Positions 1 through 7,905 of a stretch of 22,695 bases of DNA are shown here, piece after piece (position 1 is the first letter of the stretch; each line of letters begins with the position of its first letter). Both the position numbers and the translations under genes were made by a program. The notes under the pieces are model-generated. The model ran no database searches and had not been told where the DNA came from. It was given only the letters and a program-made list of their open reading frames with translations. Source of the DNA: RGIG7213 sp045657205 (lineage in GTDB: Bacteria > Bacillota > Clostridia > Oscillospirales > CAG-272); contig JAZOSS010000069.1 in assembly GCA_045657205.1 (NCBI GenBank), forward strand, positions 1 through 22,695. The letters run 5' to 3'.

Positions 1-110
1 GATTTCTTACTTGCGGTTGGCTAGACCTGCTTGTATTATATCATCGGAGGTTTTTTTGTTCAACGGCAAAAGCCTCTTTGGAACCACCCGCTCAGCGGGT
101 GGTTTTCGTT
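1..110. repeat. Palindromic repeat element, window start
   Basis: No gene is seen here. Positions 82-104 form an almost perfect hairpin with 10-bp arms around a 3-nt loop (core CCCGCTCAGCGGG). The 12-mer at 10-21 (CTTGCGGTTGGC) is the exact reverse complement of 22642-22653 near the window end, where a similar CCACCGGCTAAGCCGGTGG hairpin also occurs. Relative order and orientation suggest two copies of one repeat family facing opposite ways. Resemblance to ends of IS200/IS605-like or REP-type elements is inferred from the hairpin architecture; no transposase is present in the window to confirm it. Confidence 0.5.
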
Positions 111-117
111 ATACAAC

Positions 118-153
118 AAAGGGGAAGGCTCAAAGAAATGAGCCTGCCCCTTT
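118..153 (-). terminator. Probable terminator of the ferredoxin-like pseudogene
   Basis: The arms 118-132 and 139-153 pair over 15 positions with a single mismatch (125/146) around a 6-nt loop. Read on the minus strand the stem is followed by a short T-rich tract (TTTGTTGT). It lies about 30 bp past the stop codon of the minus-strand gene at 181-1002. The T-tract is weak, so efficiency is uncertain. Confidence 0.55.
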
Positions 154-180
154 ACTATTCGATAAATTGGAATTTGCCGC

Positions 181-1002
181 TCACAAAGCGCTTTTGGGAC
201 AGTTATTTACACACTCAAAACAAAGAATACACTCCGTTCCGTTCTTTCTTTTCCTCGAATTGTCCGTTATATCTACATCCATAGGACATACACGCTTGCA
301 CTTTCCGCAAGATATGCACTTGCTTGTGTCGCATTTTATTCTTAGTAAAGCAAAATAACTCATTGGCTTTAGGAATACAGTAATCGGGCATGTGTATTTG
401 CAGAACGCCCTGTTATCCTTAAAAAGGAATGCAAGGCTAATACCAACAGCGTAATATAGCAAGTTTCCTATAATAAACGCCCAGAACATAATTCTTTCTA
501 TATTTCCCACACGAGCCAAGAAGAGAGATGCCACAAATACCAGAGAAGCTGCAAAAACAACATACCTAACCCAACCAATCTTCTTCCTTGGCTGCATAGG
601 CATCTTATAGGGAAGAAAATCAAGTATCATTGCTGTCCAGCAAGCATACCCGCACCAGCCTCTTCCAAAAACCAATGGTCCGAATATCTTTGCAACTGCA
701 TAATGAATGGTAGCGGCCTCGAATACGCCCGTAAACAGATAATACCAAAATCCCTCTATCTGCATATTTTCGTTGCACGCCAAACCCAAATATAGCAGCA
801 TATACAACCCGACCAAAAGCTGTGTCACTCGCCGTGCGTGTCTATACTTTTTGATAAAAAGGAATAGTCCCAGTGCGATAGAAAAACCAATATAACTGAA
901 ATTTAACAGATAGAATAGATTATCCTTTGTCAATCAAAGCGTGATTGCTACTGTTTCAAATATAGCCAGCATAAAAATTGGCAACAAATATTTCTTTATC
1001 AT
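181..1002 (-). pseudogene. NapH/NosR-like 4Fe-4S membrane protein, broken by in-frame TGA
   Basis: The reading frame starts at an ATG at 1002, preceded by a GAGGG ribosome binding site, and runs for 22 codons to an in-frame TGA at 934-936. It then continues open for 249 further codons. The residue expected at the TGA is tryptophan (…AITL-[W]-LTKDNLFYL…), so a single TGG-to-TGA change explains it. Downstream are several hydrophobic membrane segments, a GRGWCGYACW motif, a CKYTCP motif, and two ferredoxin-type clusters near the C terminus (CISCGKCKRVCP and CILCFECVNNCP). Relatives are integral-membrane iron-sulfur proteins thought to pass electrons across the membrane. All other tryptophans I checked in the gene are TGG. 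A TTG at 933 could restart translation but has no clear ribosome binding site. I call it a recent nonsense pseudogene; a sequencing error or readthrough remains possible. Confidence 0.75.
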
Positions 1003-1038
1003 ATACTAAACCCTCAAATTTTTATTTATCGTTCTGTT

Positions 1039-1272
1039 TTATCGCCGGTTTAGCCTTTGTATTACAAAGGCACACCACCTTTCAGGAACGTGAAGCGGAG
1101 CGCGGCTTCGGACCGGCATTGAGCAAAATTGATTACTTCCTTCTACCCACTTGCAGTCTGTTGTTCCGGTTATACCAAGCTCTCGGCATAGTAAGCTGAA
1201 ATTTTTGGCAGTCTTTGCTGACTCTACAAATTCTCTTCTTAATTCTTTCACAGTTTTGTCCTTTCAAGGCAT
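1039..1272 (-). pseudogene. Remnant of IS481-type transposase N-terminus
   Basis: An ATG at 1272 follows a good ribosome binding site (AAAGGAG, about 9 bp upstream) and reads M-P-stop-K-D-K-T-V-K-E-L-R-R-E-F. IS481-family transposases typically begin MPWK, so the TGA at 1264-1266 sits at the expected Trp3 codon. The frame continues through an HTH-like stretch (NFSLLCRELGIT…CKWV) that matches the helix-turn-helix of this family, then a fragment resembling the family's RSRAPxHxP segment, and stops at 1039. The catalytic DDE core is absent. A TATAAT box (minus strand, 1308-1313) lies upstream. The copy is truncated, lacks visible terminal repeats and cannot be active. Family assignment rests on the MPWK-like start and HTH only. 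Confidence 0.6.
1053..1071. repeat. 9-bp-arm palindrome upstream of the ferredoxin-like gene
   Basis: GCCTTTGTA and TACAAAGGC flank one central base. The palindrome lies inside the degraded transposase frame and about 50 bp upstream of the ATG at 1002. It could be an operator or a remnant of element DNA; there is no T-tract to make it a terminator. Confidence 0.45.
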
Positions 1273-1395
1273 CTTAATAAACTCCTTTTGGTCATTTTTA
1301 TGCCTTTATTATAATACAACCATATTGCACTTTGTATATAATCATACTACACTGTACAGCTCGACCTACGTTGATACAGACCGTTGGGATGGTGC

Positions 1396-2031
1396 TTACT
1401 TTATGTATTTTTCGCAGAGGGAAGAAAGCGGACAGACATCACACGCAGGTGAGCGTGAGGAGCAGACCTCGCGTCCGAAAAGCACGAGTCTATGGCAAAA
1501 ATCGGACTGTTCTTCGGGTTCTACAAGCTCACGAAGTATTCTTTCCGTTTTCTCCGGTGACGACTTTTCGGGGCAAAGTCCGAGCCTTGCACTTATTCTG
1601 ATACAGTGCGTATCGGCAACTATTGTAGGTTTGCCGTATATATCGCCCAGAATAAGATTGGCAATTTTCCTGCCAACACCGGGAAGCGTCAGAAGCTCAT
1701 CCATCGTATCGGGTACTTTTGCTCCGTATTCGCTTATTATCCTTTGTGCCATTCCTTTAAGGCTCTGCGCCTTCGTTTTGTAAAGCCCGCAGGAAAATAT
1801 CAGCTTTTCGATTCCGGCAAGCTCGGCGTTTGCCATCGCGTACACATCGGGTATAGCTTCAAAGAGCTTTACACAGACCTCGTTTACACGTGCATCGGTA
1901 CACTGTGCGGACAGTCTGCCCATTACAAGCAGCCGCCAGGGGTCTTCATTATACTCAAGCGCACACAGTGCGACGGGATATTTTTCTTTTAATTTTTCCA
2001 CGCACAGCGCGGCTTTTTTCTTTTTATCCAT
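1396..2031 (-). CDS. nth: Endonuclease III (base-excision DNA glycosylase/AP lyase)
   Basis: This 211-residue protein removes oxidised pyrimidines and cleaves the resulting abasic site. It carries the helix-hairpin-helix segment LLTLPGVGRKIANLILG with the family's catalytic lysine, followed by the catalytic aspartate in VADTH. The C terminus holds the 4Fe-4S cluster ligands in the standard C-x6-C-x2-C-x5-C spacing (CSSRSPAC…C…C). The frame extends 13 codons upstream to a GTG overlapping the kinase stop codon, but an AAGGAG site lies just upstream of the ATG at 2031, so I use that start. Length matches typical Nth proteins. It lies 35 bp downstream of the histidine kinase and is probably read from the same transcript. 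No clear terminator is visible below 1396. Confidence 0.93.
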   Translation of the reverse strand: MDKKKKAALCVEKLKEKYPVALCALEYNEDPWRLLVMGRLSAQCTDARVNEVCVKLFEAIPDVYAMANAELAGIEKLIFSCGLYKTKAQSLKGMAQRIISEYGAKVPDTMDELLTLPGVGRKIANLILGDIYGKPTIVADTHCIRISARLGLCPEKSSPEKTERILRELVEPEEQSDFCHRLVLFGREVCSSRSPACDVCPLSSLCEKYIK

Positions 2032-2066
2032 ATTACACTCCTTTACGGCGTTTGTGAAATTCAAGA

Positions 2067-3539
2067 TCACGTCTCAATTTCAAACCAGAAAACTGAGCCT
2101 TTGCCCTCACAGCTTTCAACGCCGTACGTACCGCCGTGAAGCTCAATTACGCCTTTGACTATCGAAAGACCGAGTCCCGTGCCGATGCTTGAACGCTTAT
2201 GAGCTTTATTTTCCTTATTGTATCTGTCCCAGATATTTTTCAAATTTTCCTTCTGTATTCCGCATCCCGTATCCACGACCTCAATGCGAACCGTATTTTC
2301 TCTTTTTATCTGTCTTACCGTCACACGTTTATCATCTCCCGTGTGGTTTATGGCATTATTTACAAGGTTGCAGACTGCCTGCGATATTTTAAGCTCGTCA
2401 GCGTTTACGGTTACATTTTCTTCGTATTTGAAAACTATTTCGTATCCTTCTGCGGCTTTCATTTTTGAATATCTCGATACTATCTCAACTATTGACTCTG
2501 TGATGTCAAATTCTTCCTTATTGAGAGAATCCATTCCCGATTCTATTTTGGAAAGTGAGAGGATATCGTTTACGAGTCTGCGAAGATGCTCCGCCTCGTC
2601 GATTATCACCTGCACGTTTTCAGGCGTATTTTCTCCCGGTATATCGCGCATTACCTCACCGTAGCCCATTATCATCGTAAGAGGTGTCCGCAGGTCGTGG
2701 GAGACGTTTGCAACAAGCTCACGTCTCAATCCGTCAACCTTTGAAAGCTCTCCTGCGGCGTAGTTAAGCGTGTCGGAAAGCTCCTCCGTTTCCTTGAAGC
2801 CGTCACCGTTGAAGTCAGCACCGTAATCACCGTCGGCAAGCTTTTTTGCCGATTCGTTTATCCTGACTATGGGCGTTGAGAGTTTCCTTGAAATATAAAG
2901 ACCTCCGAAAGTCGCTATTATTATAAAAATAACGCTCATCACCGTGAGCTGGCTTGTTATCGTTTTTATCGTTGAATCGACTGGATCGAGCTTTGCGCTG
3001 ACCATTATATACGCTTTTTTTCCGTTATTCATAACAGCCGATACGCTGTAGATAAGGCTTTGCACCTTCTCTGCCGTAACGAACATTTCATTTTTATCAT
3101 GCCGTCCGAAAAGCGGGGGGTCTATATCGGGAACTTGTACCTTTTCAGTATGGCGTCCGTAATATTCCCCGCCCTCTTCTTCCGTTTTATAAATGTAATA
3201 GCGTACCGTTTCGTCATTTTTAAGGATACTGCCGTAGGATACGTTCTGTATATAATTCAACACGCCGCCACCTTCAAAAAGCACCTTTATATCGACCGAT
3301 TCTTTACCCGAAAGCATCTCCACGGTATCTTCTATATTTTCGGAATTTATATTTTCTTTTACCGTCTGTGATGCATTTATTATCTCTTTATGGACTGTCA
3401 TTTCGTAAAAAAAATCTATCAAAAGCACCTGAAATATCCAGACGGTCAATAAAAGCATTGCGGCAAACGCCAAAGTATATACGATTATTTTTGTTCTTAT
3501 CTTGCCTTGTTTTTTCGGAGTTTTTCTTTCGGATACCAT
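2067..3539 (-). CDS. Membrane sensor histidine kinase
   Basis: A 490-residue two-transmembrane sensor kinase. TM1 is at about residues 17-43, an extracytoplasmic sensing region spans about 45-195, and TM2 is at about 198-218. A HAMP linker follows (STPIVRINESAKKLADGDY). The phospho-accepting histidine is H281 in VSHDLRTPL. The ATP-binding domain shows the N box (NLVNNAINHT, 391-400), the G1 box (DTGCGI, 423-428) and the G2 box (GTGLGL, 453-458). All motifs needed for autophosphorylation are present. It starts 2 bp after the response regulator stop codon, the usual arrangement for a cognate pair. The sensor region shows no domain I can name, so the signal is unknown. Confidence 0.94.
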   Translation of the reverse strand: MVSERKTPKKQGKIRTKIIVYTLAFAAMLLLTVWIFQVLLIDFFYEMTVHKEIINASQTVKENINSENIEDTVEMLSGKESVDIKVLFEGGGVLNYIQNVSYGSILKNDETVRYYIYKTEEEGGEYYGRHTEKVQVPDIDPPLFGRHDKNEMFVTAEKVQSLIYSVSAVMNNGKKAYIMVSAKLDPVDSTIKTITSQLTVMSVIFIIIATFGGLYISRKLSTPIVRINESAKKLADGDYGADFNGDGFKETEELSDTLNYAAGELSKVDGLRRELVANVSHDLRTPLTMIMGYGEVMRDIPGENTPENVQVIIDEAEHLRRLVNDILSLSKIESGMDSLNKEEFDITESIVEIVSRYSKMKAAEGYEIVFKYEENVTVNADELKISQAVCNLVNNAINHTGDDKRVTVRQIKRENTVRIEVVDTGCGIQKENLKNIWDRYNKENKAHKRSSIGTGLGLSIVKGVIELHGGTYGVESCEGKGSVFWFEIET

Positions 3540-3541
3540 CG

Positions 3542-4216
3542 TCAGCCCTCAAATCGATAATCGACGCCGCGCAGTGTGACGATAAAACGTGCATAATCGC
3601 CGAGACTCTTACGCAAGAGCTTTATATGAGTATCAAGCGTTCTGTCGTCACCGTAGAAGTCGTATCCCCACACCTCTGTTATGAGTCTTTCACGCGTCAA
3701 GGCAATGCCCCTGTTTCTTACAAGATAGAACAAAAGGTCGTATTCTTTCGGTGTCATTTCCGCTTTTTTTCCGTCAACCAGAACGCGTCTTGCGGTAAAA
3801 TCCACGGTAAGACCGTCGAGGGTAACTATTTCTTTGTCTATGGCATCGGCATTTTTCTTCGTTCTTCCGATAACGGCGGCGACACGCATCATCAACTCCT
3901 TCGGTGAAAAGGGCTTTACGACGTAATCGTCCGCTCCCACTTCAAAGCCGTGTATTCTGTCGTACTCCTCGCCGCGTGCCGAAAGCATTATGACGGGTGT
4001 ATTTTTTCTTTTTCTTATTTCTTTTGATGCTGAAAATCCGTCAAGGAACGGCATCATTATATCCATTATTATAAGGTCGTAGTCTTCTTTTTTACATTTT
4101 TCGACAGCCTGCATGCCGTCGGAGGCTTCATCCGTTTCGTATCCTTCAAATTCAGCGTATTTTTTTATAAGCTCACGGATCTTGTCCTCGTCGTCAACGA
4201 TAAGTAATTTATACAT
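3542..4216 (-). CDS. OmpR/PhoB-family response regulator
   Basis: This 224-residue regulator has an N-terminal receiver domain with the acidic pocket D8/D9, phospho-acceptor D52 (IIMDIMMP), a conserved serine in LSARG and the lysine in VVKPF. The C-terminal winged-helix DNA-binding domain is typical of the OmpR/PhoB class (MTPKEYDLLFYL… RTLDTHIKLLRKSLG … LRGVDYRFEG). Phosphorylation by the adjacent kinase should control its DNA binding; targets cannot be read from the sequence. An AGAGGTG ribosome binding site precedes the ATG. A 71-bp gap separates it from the recombinase gene upstream, and I see no convincing promoter or terminator in that gap. Confidence 0.95.
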   Translation of the reverse strand: MYKLLIVDDEDKIRELIKKYAEFEGYETDEASDGMQAVEKCKKEDYDLIIMDIMMPFLDGFSASKEIRKRKNTPVIMLSARGEEYDRIHGFEVGADDYVVKPFSPKELMMRVAAVIGRTKKNADAIDKEIVTLDGLTVDFTARRVLVDGKKAEMTPKEYDLLFYLVRNRGIALTRERLITEVWGYDFYGDDRTLDTHIKLLRKSLGDYARFIVTLRGVDYRFEG

Positions 4217-4287
4217 AAAGCACCTCTTTCCCGGATGTAACTATTTTAACTTCTGATTGTGATAATTTAATGACGGATAACTGAATA

Positions 4288-5304
4288 TCATTCCGCTTTT
4301 TTCGGTTTATATCCCGAAAGCGGATTCTGCTTTGTTGCCCTTTCCACGTCCTCGTTTACGACGTGCGTGTATATCTGAGTCGTATTGAGCTGTTCGTGTC
4401 CGAGTATCTCCTGCAAAACTCTTACGTCAACTCCACCTTCTCTGTACATAAGCGTTGCCGCCGTGTGGCGGAGCTTATGCGTTGACAGATTTTTATACCC
4501 GTATCCCGCATCGTTAAGATATTTTTCCACGCGTTTCTGCACGGCGTTGTTTGATATCCTTTTTTCTCTCGTTGACAAAAACAGCGGATGCTTACCGCGT
4601 TCAATACACGTGACGTTGCATCTTTCCTCAAGATAATCAACGATCGCTTCCTTGCAGGCGGGATTTATATAAACGACTCTTTCTTTTCTTCCTTTTCCGA
4701 GCACGTTTATACGTGTCATTTCGCCGTCAAAGTCCTCAAGATTTATCATAACGAGCTCAGAAAGACGCATACCCGTATTCAAAAATAAAAGTATCATTGC
4801 GTAGTCACGCCGTCTTGTACAGGATCTTACGTCGGCGGCTATAACGTCAAGCAGGTGTGCGCTTTCTTCGAGAGTTAAAAATTTCGGGGATGACATTCGG
4901 ATAAACGCTCCCTCGATATCCTTTACGGGATTGTTTTTGCATATATGAACGGCAACGGTCGCATATTTGTAAAGGCCTTTCAAAGCCGACATTTTTCGTG
5001 CCAAACTTCGTGCCGATATGCCTCTTTCCTGACGCATATACAGCTGATAGTCGTACACCTCGGTAACCTGCACGTTTTCAAGAAACTCACCGTTTACGCA
5101 GTTGAGCTGTATTTTTTCAAATTCTTCACCGAAGACGGGAAGACCTTGTCTGTTTGCGATAATAAATTTAAAAAATATACGCAGATCGCATATGTATTCA
5201 TCGACCGTTTTCTGCGTTCTGTTCTGGCTTGTCAGCTTATACGTTCTGAAATCACGCAAAACAGGCGACATGACGGCATCTGCAATAATTCTGTCACTTG
5301 CCAA
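4288..5304 (-). CDS. Tyrosine recombinase, XerC/XerD-like
   Basis: A 338-residue site-specific recombinase. The N-terminal core-binding domain (about 10-130) is followed by the catalytic domain with the full residue set: R180 (TGMRLSEL), K204 (GKGRKER), H276 and R279 (HKLRHTAA), H303 (LGHEQ) and the nucleophile Y312 (QIYTHV). It is therefore expected to be active. I chose the TTG at 5304 because AAAGGGG lies about 7 bp upstream. The longer ATG frame (5337) begins inside a TATAAT box that looks like the gene's own -10. Length and full core-binding domain fit chromosomal Xer proteins for dimer resolution. A dedicated integrase is less likely because no attachment sites or integrated element flank it. 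No dif-like site was recognised. Confidence 0.9.
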   Translation of the reverse strand: MASDRIIADAVMSPVLRDFRTYKLTSQNRTQKTVDEYICDLRIFFKFIIANRQGLPVFGEEFEKIQLNCVNGEFLENVQVTEVYDYQLYMRQERGISARSLARKMSALKGLYKYATVAVHICKNNPVKDIEGAFIRMSSPKFLTLEESAHLLDVIAADVRSCTRRRDYAMILLFLNTGMRLSELVMINLEDFDGEMTRINVLGKGRKERVVYINPACKEAIVDYLEERCNVTCIERGKHPLFLSTREKRISNNAVQKRVEKYLNDAGYGYKNLSTHKLRHTAATLMYREGGVDVRVLQEILGHEQLNTTQIYTHVVNEDVERATKQNPLSGYKPKKAE

Positions 5305-5340
5305 AAAAACACCCCTTTTCAAAAAATTATTATACAAAAT

Positions 5341-5515
5341 TTAAAAAGCGTTGTAGTGTACAAAATGTAATTTGTTTTTTAAAATTGCCGATCGGTATAT
5401 AATTATTAATAAACAATCCCAATAAAATTAACTGATATTTTTAAAAGCTGTGTTATAATTATTGTTCGGACGGTCGTATTCCGTCCTATATTTAAAGTAC
5501 TTTCAGGAGGAAAGG
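5341..5515. promoter_or_regulatory. Divergent promoter region, recombinase and SGNH operon
   Basis: This AT-rich spacer separates divergent units. On the plus strand an extended -10 (TGTTATAAT, TATAAT at 5454-5459) places transcription start near 5466, immediately before a hairpin with GGACGG/CCGTCC arms (5468-5473 and 5481-5486). The AGGAGG-like site ends just before the ATG at 5516. On the minus strand a TATAAT overlaps 5327-5335, about 25 bp before the recombinase TTG. The -35 boxes are poor on both sides. Confidence 0.55.
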
Positions 5516-6634
5516 ATGAAAAAAAACAAGGAAAATTTACTTCTGCGTGCTCTCATCATCGTATTTATTTCACTTGCAGCAGTTCTTGCAATACTTTTGG
5601 GTGTGGTTTTTGCCATAAAGCCGGGAAACCCGATAACGACGATAATAGAATACGTGCAAAACGGTTTTAAATTAGACTATGATGAAACTAATCTCCCTGC
5701 TGATATAACGACCGATATCGGTGAAGATTCAACCCCGACTGAGGACTCAAAAAAAGATAACGGCACATCGTTGAAAGAAGATAACGGCACATCACAGCCC
5801 ACAGAGGACACCGAAAAAGATACGGTGCAAAACGATATGACAGACGCGGATGCTCCGACAGAGGATGAACAAACGGAAAAAGAGCCTGTGAAGGACACAG
5901 AAAAGCTCCCCGATGATACTGAATTTATCCCCGTCACGACCTCACCCTCTGACGAAAAGCCCGACGAGATCACCTCTTCCATTACGACAGAACCAAATAT
6001 TCCGACAGAACCGAATGTTCCGACAGAACCCAACGACCGTGTAAACGATCCCGATTATTTCAAGGATGCACTTTTTATAGGGGATTCCCGCACGGTAGGA
6101 TTTTACAGCTACGGAAACATCGAAGGTGCGACGTATTTTGCAAGAACGTCGATGAACGTAGCAAACTGCTTCAACGATTCGCCTGCCGAAACGGGAACGG
6201 GCGACTATAATCTGACAGAGCTTTTGCAAAAATACACTTACGGAAAAATATACATATTGCTCGGTATAAATGAGATAGGCTATTCGACGTCCTGGATAGA
6301 ATCAAAATATTTGCAGGTAATAACAACCATACAGAAGCTTCAGCCGAATGCAATAATCATAATACAGTCGAATATGCACGTTACAGAGGCAAAGTCCTCC
6401 ATTCCCGACACACCCGAAAAGGTAAACCCCTTTAAAAATGAAAAGATAGACGAGGTAAACGCACGGCTTGCCGCATTTGCCGACAACGAAAAAATATTTT
6501 ATCTCGACACGACGACACCCTTTGACGATGCTACGGGAAATTTAGACACCGCATATTCAAGAGACGGCGTACATTTTAACGCAAACGGCTACAAGGTCTG
6601 GCGCGACTACGTTTTACAGTACGGAAAAAGGTAA
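5516..6634 (+). CDS. Membrane-anchored SGNH/GDSL-type hydrolase-like protein
   Basis: A 372-residue protein with an N-terminal transmembrane anchor (about residues 9-34), a long acidic Thr/Pro/Glu-rich linker (about 55-175) and a C-terminal SGNH-fold domain (about 180-372). The domain shows block I GDSR with candidate nucleophile S191, a block III-like LLGINE (248-253) and the C-terminal D350-x-x-H353 dyad (DGVHFNANGY). Such domains hydrolyse esters or move acyl groups, often on cell-wall glycans; the substrate here is unknown. The linker contains repeats (NIPTEPNVPTEPN and a duplicated DNGTS unit). The ATG at 5516 is preceded by CAGGAGGAAAGG; the frame is open 18 codons further upstream but that has no such site. 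It is the first gene of an operon, with mtaB 2 bp downstream. Confidence 0.82.
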   Translation: MKKNKENLLLRALIIVFISLAAVLAILLGVVFAIKPGNPITTIIEYVQNGFKLDYDETNLPADITTDIGEDSTPTEDSKKDNGTSLKEDNGTSQPTEDTEKDTVQNDMTDADAPTEDEQTEKEPVKDTEKLPDDTEFIPVTTSPSDEKPDEITSSITTEPNIPTEPNVPTEPNDRVNDPDYFKDALFIGDSRTVGFYSYGNIEGATYFARTSMNVANCFNDSPAETGTGDYNLTELLQKYTYGKIYILLGINEIGYSTSWIESKYLQVITTIQKLQPNAIIIIQSNMHVTEAKSSIPDTPEKVNPFKNEKIDEVNARLAAFADNEKIFYLDTTTPFDDATGNLDTAYSRDGVHFNANGYKVWRDYVLQYGKR

Positions 6635-6636
6635 AT

Positions 6637-7902
6637 ATGGCATATACGATAGGAATATACACGCTCGGCTGCCGTGTAAATCAGTACGAATCATCGGCAC
6701 TTGCAAAGCTTTTTTCAGATAACGGATTTTGCATAACACCCTTTAACAAACCGTGTGATGCATACGTTATCAACACCTGCACGGTAACGGCGGAAAGCGA
6801 CAGAAAATCGCTTAAAGCCGTGCGGAGAGCCGTATCGTCAGGTGCGCTCGTAGCCGTGTGCGGCTGTTCTTCACAGCTTGACGGCGATCGGTATTTAAAA
6901 GCAGGCGCTTCGTTCGTTTGCGGAACGAGAAACAAGCTTGAGCTTTTTAACTACATAAAAAACAACGTCGGAAAAACTGCCGAAAAGGCGGTAAGCACGC
7001 CCGAGCCGTCGTCCCTTCCTTACGAAAAAATGCACGGCATATCGACGGAAAGAACGAGAGCATACGTCAAAATACAGGACGGATGCGACGGTGCTTGCAC
7101 GTACTGTGCGATAAAAAACGCACGCGGCAAGTCCGTTTCGCGTGACAGAGAAGACATACTGAGCGAAGTGAGGGAGCTTTCAGCAAACGGTTTTTGTGAG
7201 GTCGTTCTCACGGGTATTGAAACGTCATCGTACACAGATCTGCCCTCGCTTGTAAAGGAAGCCGCCGAAATACCCGATATAAAGCGGATACGCCTCGGCT
7301 CACTCGATCCGTCGTTTTTAAGAAAAGATACAGCAGATGAGCTGTTGTCGTGTGAAAAACTCTGCTGTCATTTCCACTTATCCGTTCAAAGCGGTAACGA
7401 CAGAATACTTGCGCTTATGAAACGCAAATATAATTCTTCGATACTTCGCAGAAACATCGAAAACATACTGTCTTTAAACAGTGACTTCCGTTTCAGCTGT
7501 GATATAATAGCAGGCTTTCCGACAGAGGGTGATGAAGAGCTTGAAGACACGGCAAGCCTTTTAAGGGATTATCCGTTTGTTCACGCACATATTTTCCCGT
7601 ATTCGGAAAGAGCGGGCACGCCTGCTTCCGTAATGCAAGGTTCTCTCGATATACCGACGAGAAAGGCGCACGCGGAATATCTCGATAAAATAAGCAAAGA
7701 AAAAGCACTCCGTCTTATATCACGCGACGCGGAAGAAAAAAAGGTGCTTTCCGTCCTTTTTGAAACGTACAAAAACGGTACGCTTTGCGGTCACGCCCTC
7801 GATTTCACAGAGGTTTATATGCTCGGCAAAGAAAGCCTGAAAGGAAAGATCGTATCCGTCAATGCAGACCGTATTGAAGACGGAAAGCTCTTCGCAAGGT
7901 AA
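6637..7902 (+). CDS. mtaB: tRNA t6A37 methylthiotransferase MtaB
   Basis: A radical-SAM enzyme of 421 residues that adds a methylthio group to threonylcarbamoyl-adenosine 37 of tRNAs, giving ms2t6A. The N-terminal MTTase domain carries cysteines C12 (TLGCRVNQYES), C48 (NTCTV) and C77 (VCGCSSQ) for the auxiliary 4Fe-4S cluster. The radical-SAM cluster ligands are C150, C154 and C157 (CDGACTYC). The C terminus from about residue 365 resembles a TRAM RNA-binding domain. The TLGCRVNQYES and NTCTVTAESDRKS segments are typical of MtaB rather than MiaB or RimO. It begins 2 bp after the SGNH gene stop and ends 3 bp before the MATE gene, so the three are almost certainly co-transcribed. No functional link between them is obvious. 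Confidence 0.93.
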   Translation: MAYTIGIYTLGCRVNQYESSALAKLFSDNGFCITPFNKPCDAYVINTCTVTAESDRKSLKAVRRAVSSGALVAVCGCSSQLDGDRYLKAGASFVCGTRNKLELFNYIKNNVGKTAEKAVSTPEPSSLPYEKMHGISTERTRAYVKIQDGCDGACTYCAIKNARGKSVSRDREDILSEVRELSANGFCEVVLTGIETSSYTDLPSLVKEAAEIPDIKRIRLGSLDPSFLRKDTADELLSCEKLCCHFHLSVQSGNDRILALMKRKYNSSILRRNIENILSLNSDFRFSCDIIAGFPTEGDEELEDTASLLRDYPFVHAHIFPYSERAGTPASVMQGSLDIPTRKAHAEYLDKISKEKALRLISRDAEEKKVLSVLFETYKNGTLCGHALDFTEVYMLGKESLKGKIVSVNADRIEDGKLFAR

Positions 7903-7905
7903 GCT

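Noticed and set aside
181..1266. Genetic code 4 (TGA read as tryptophan) for this genome
   Set aside because: TGA serves as a stop in several intact genes (for example at 9256-9258 and 11678-11680), and long genes here encode Trp with TGG. The two TGA codons at expected Trp sites are better explained as nonsense mutations.
4288..5304. Tyrosine recombinase as integrase of a genomic island
   Set aside because: Neighbours on both sides are ordinary chromosomal genes, no attachment-site duplication is visible, and the protein has the length and motifs of housekeeping Xer recombinases.
5305..5337. ATG at 5337 as the recombinase start
   Set aside because: It lies within a TATAAT box and lacks a ribosome binding site. 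The TTG at 5304 has AAAGGGG upstream.
5677..6229. Minus-strand frames opposite the SGNH linker (serine/glycine-rich)
   Set aside because: They are low-complexity antisense shadows of the repetitive Thr/Glu/Pro linker, with no ribosome binding site.
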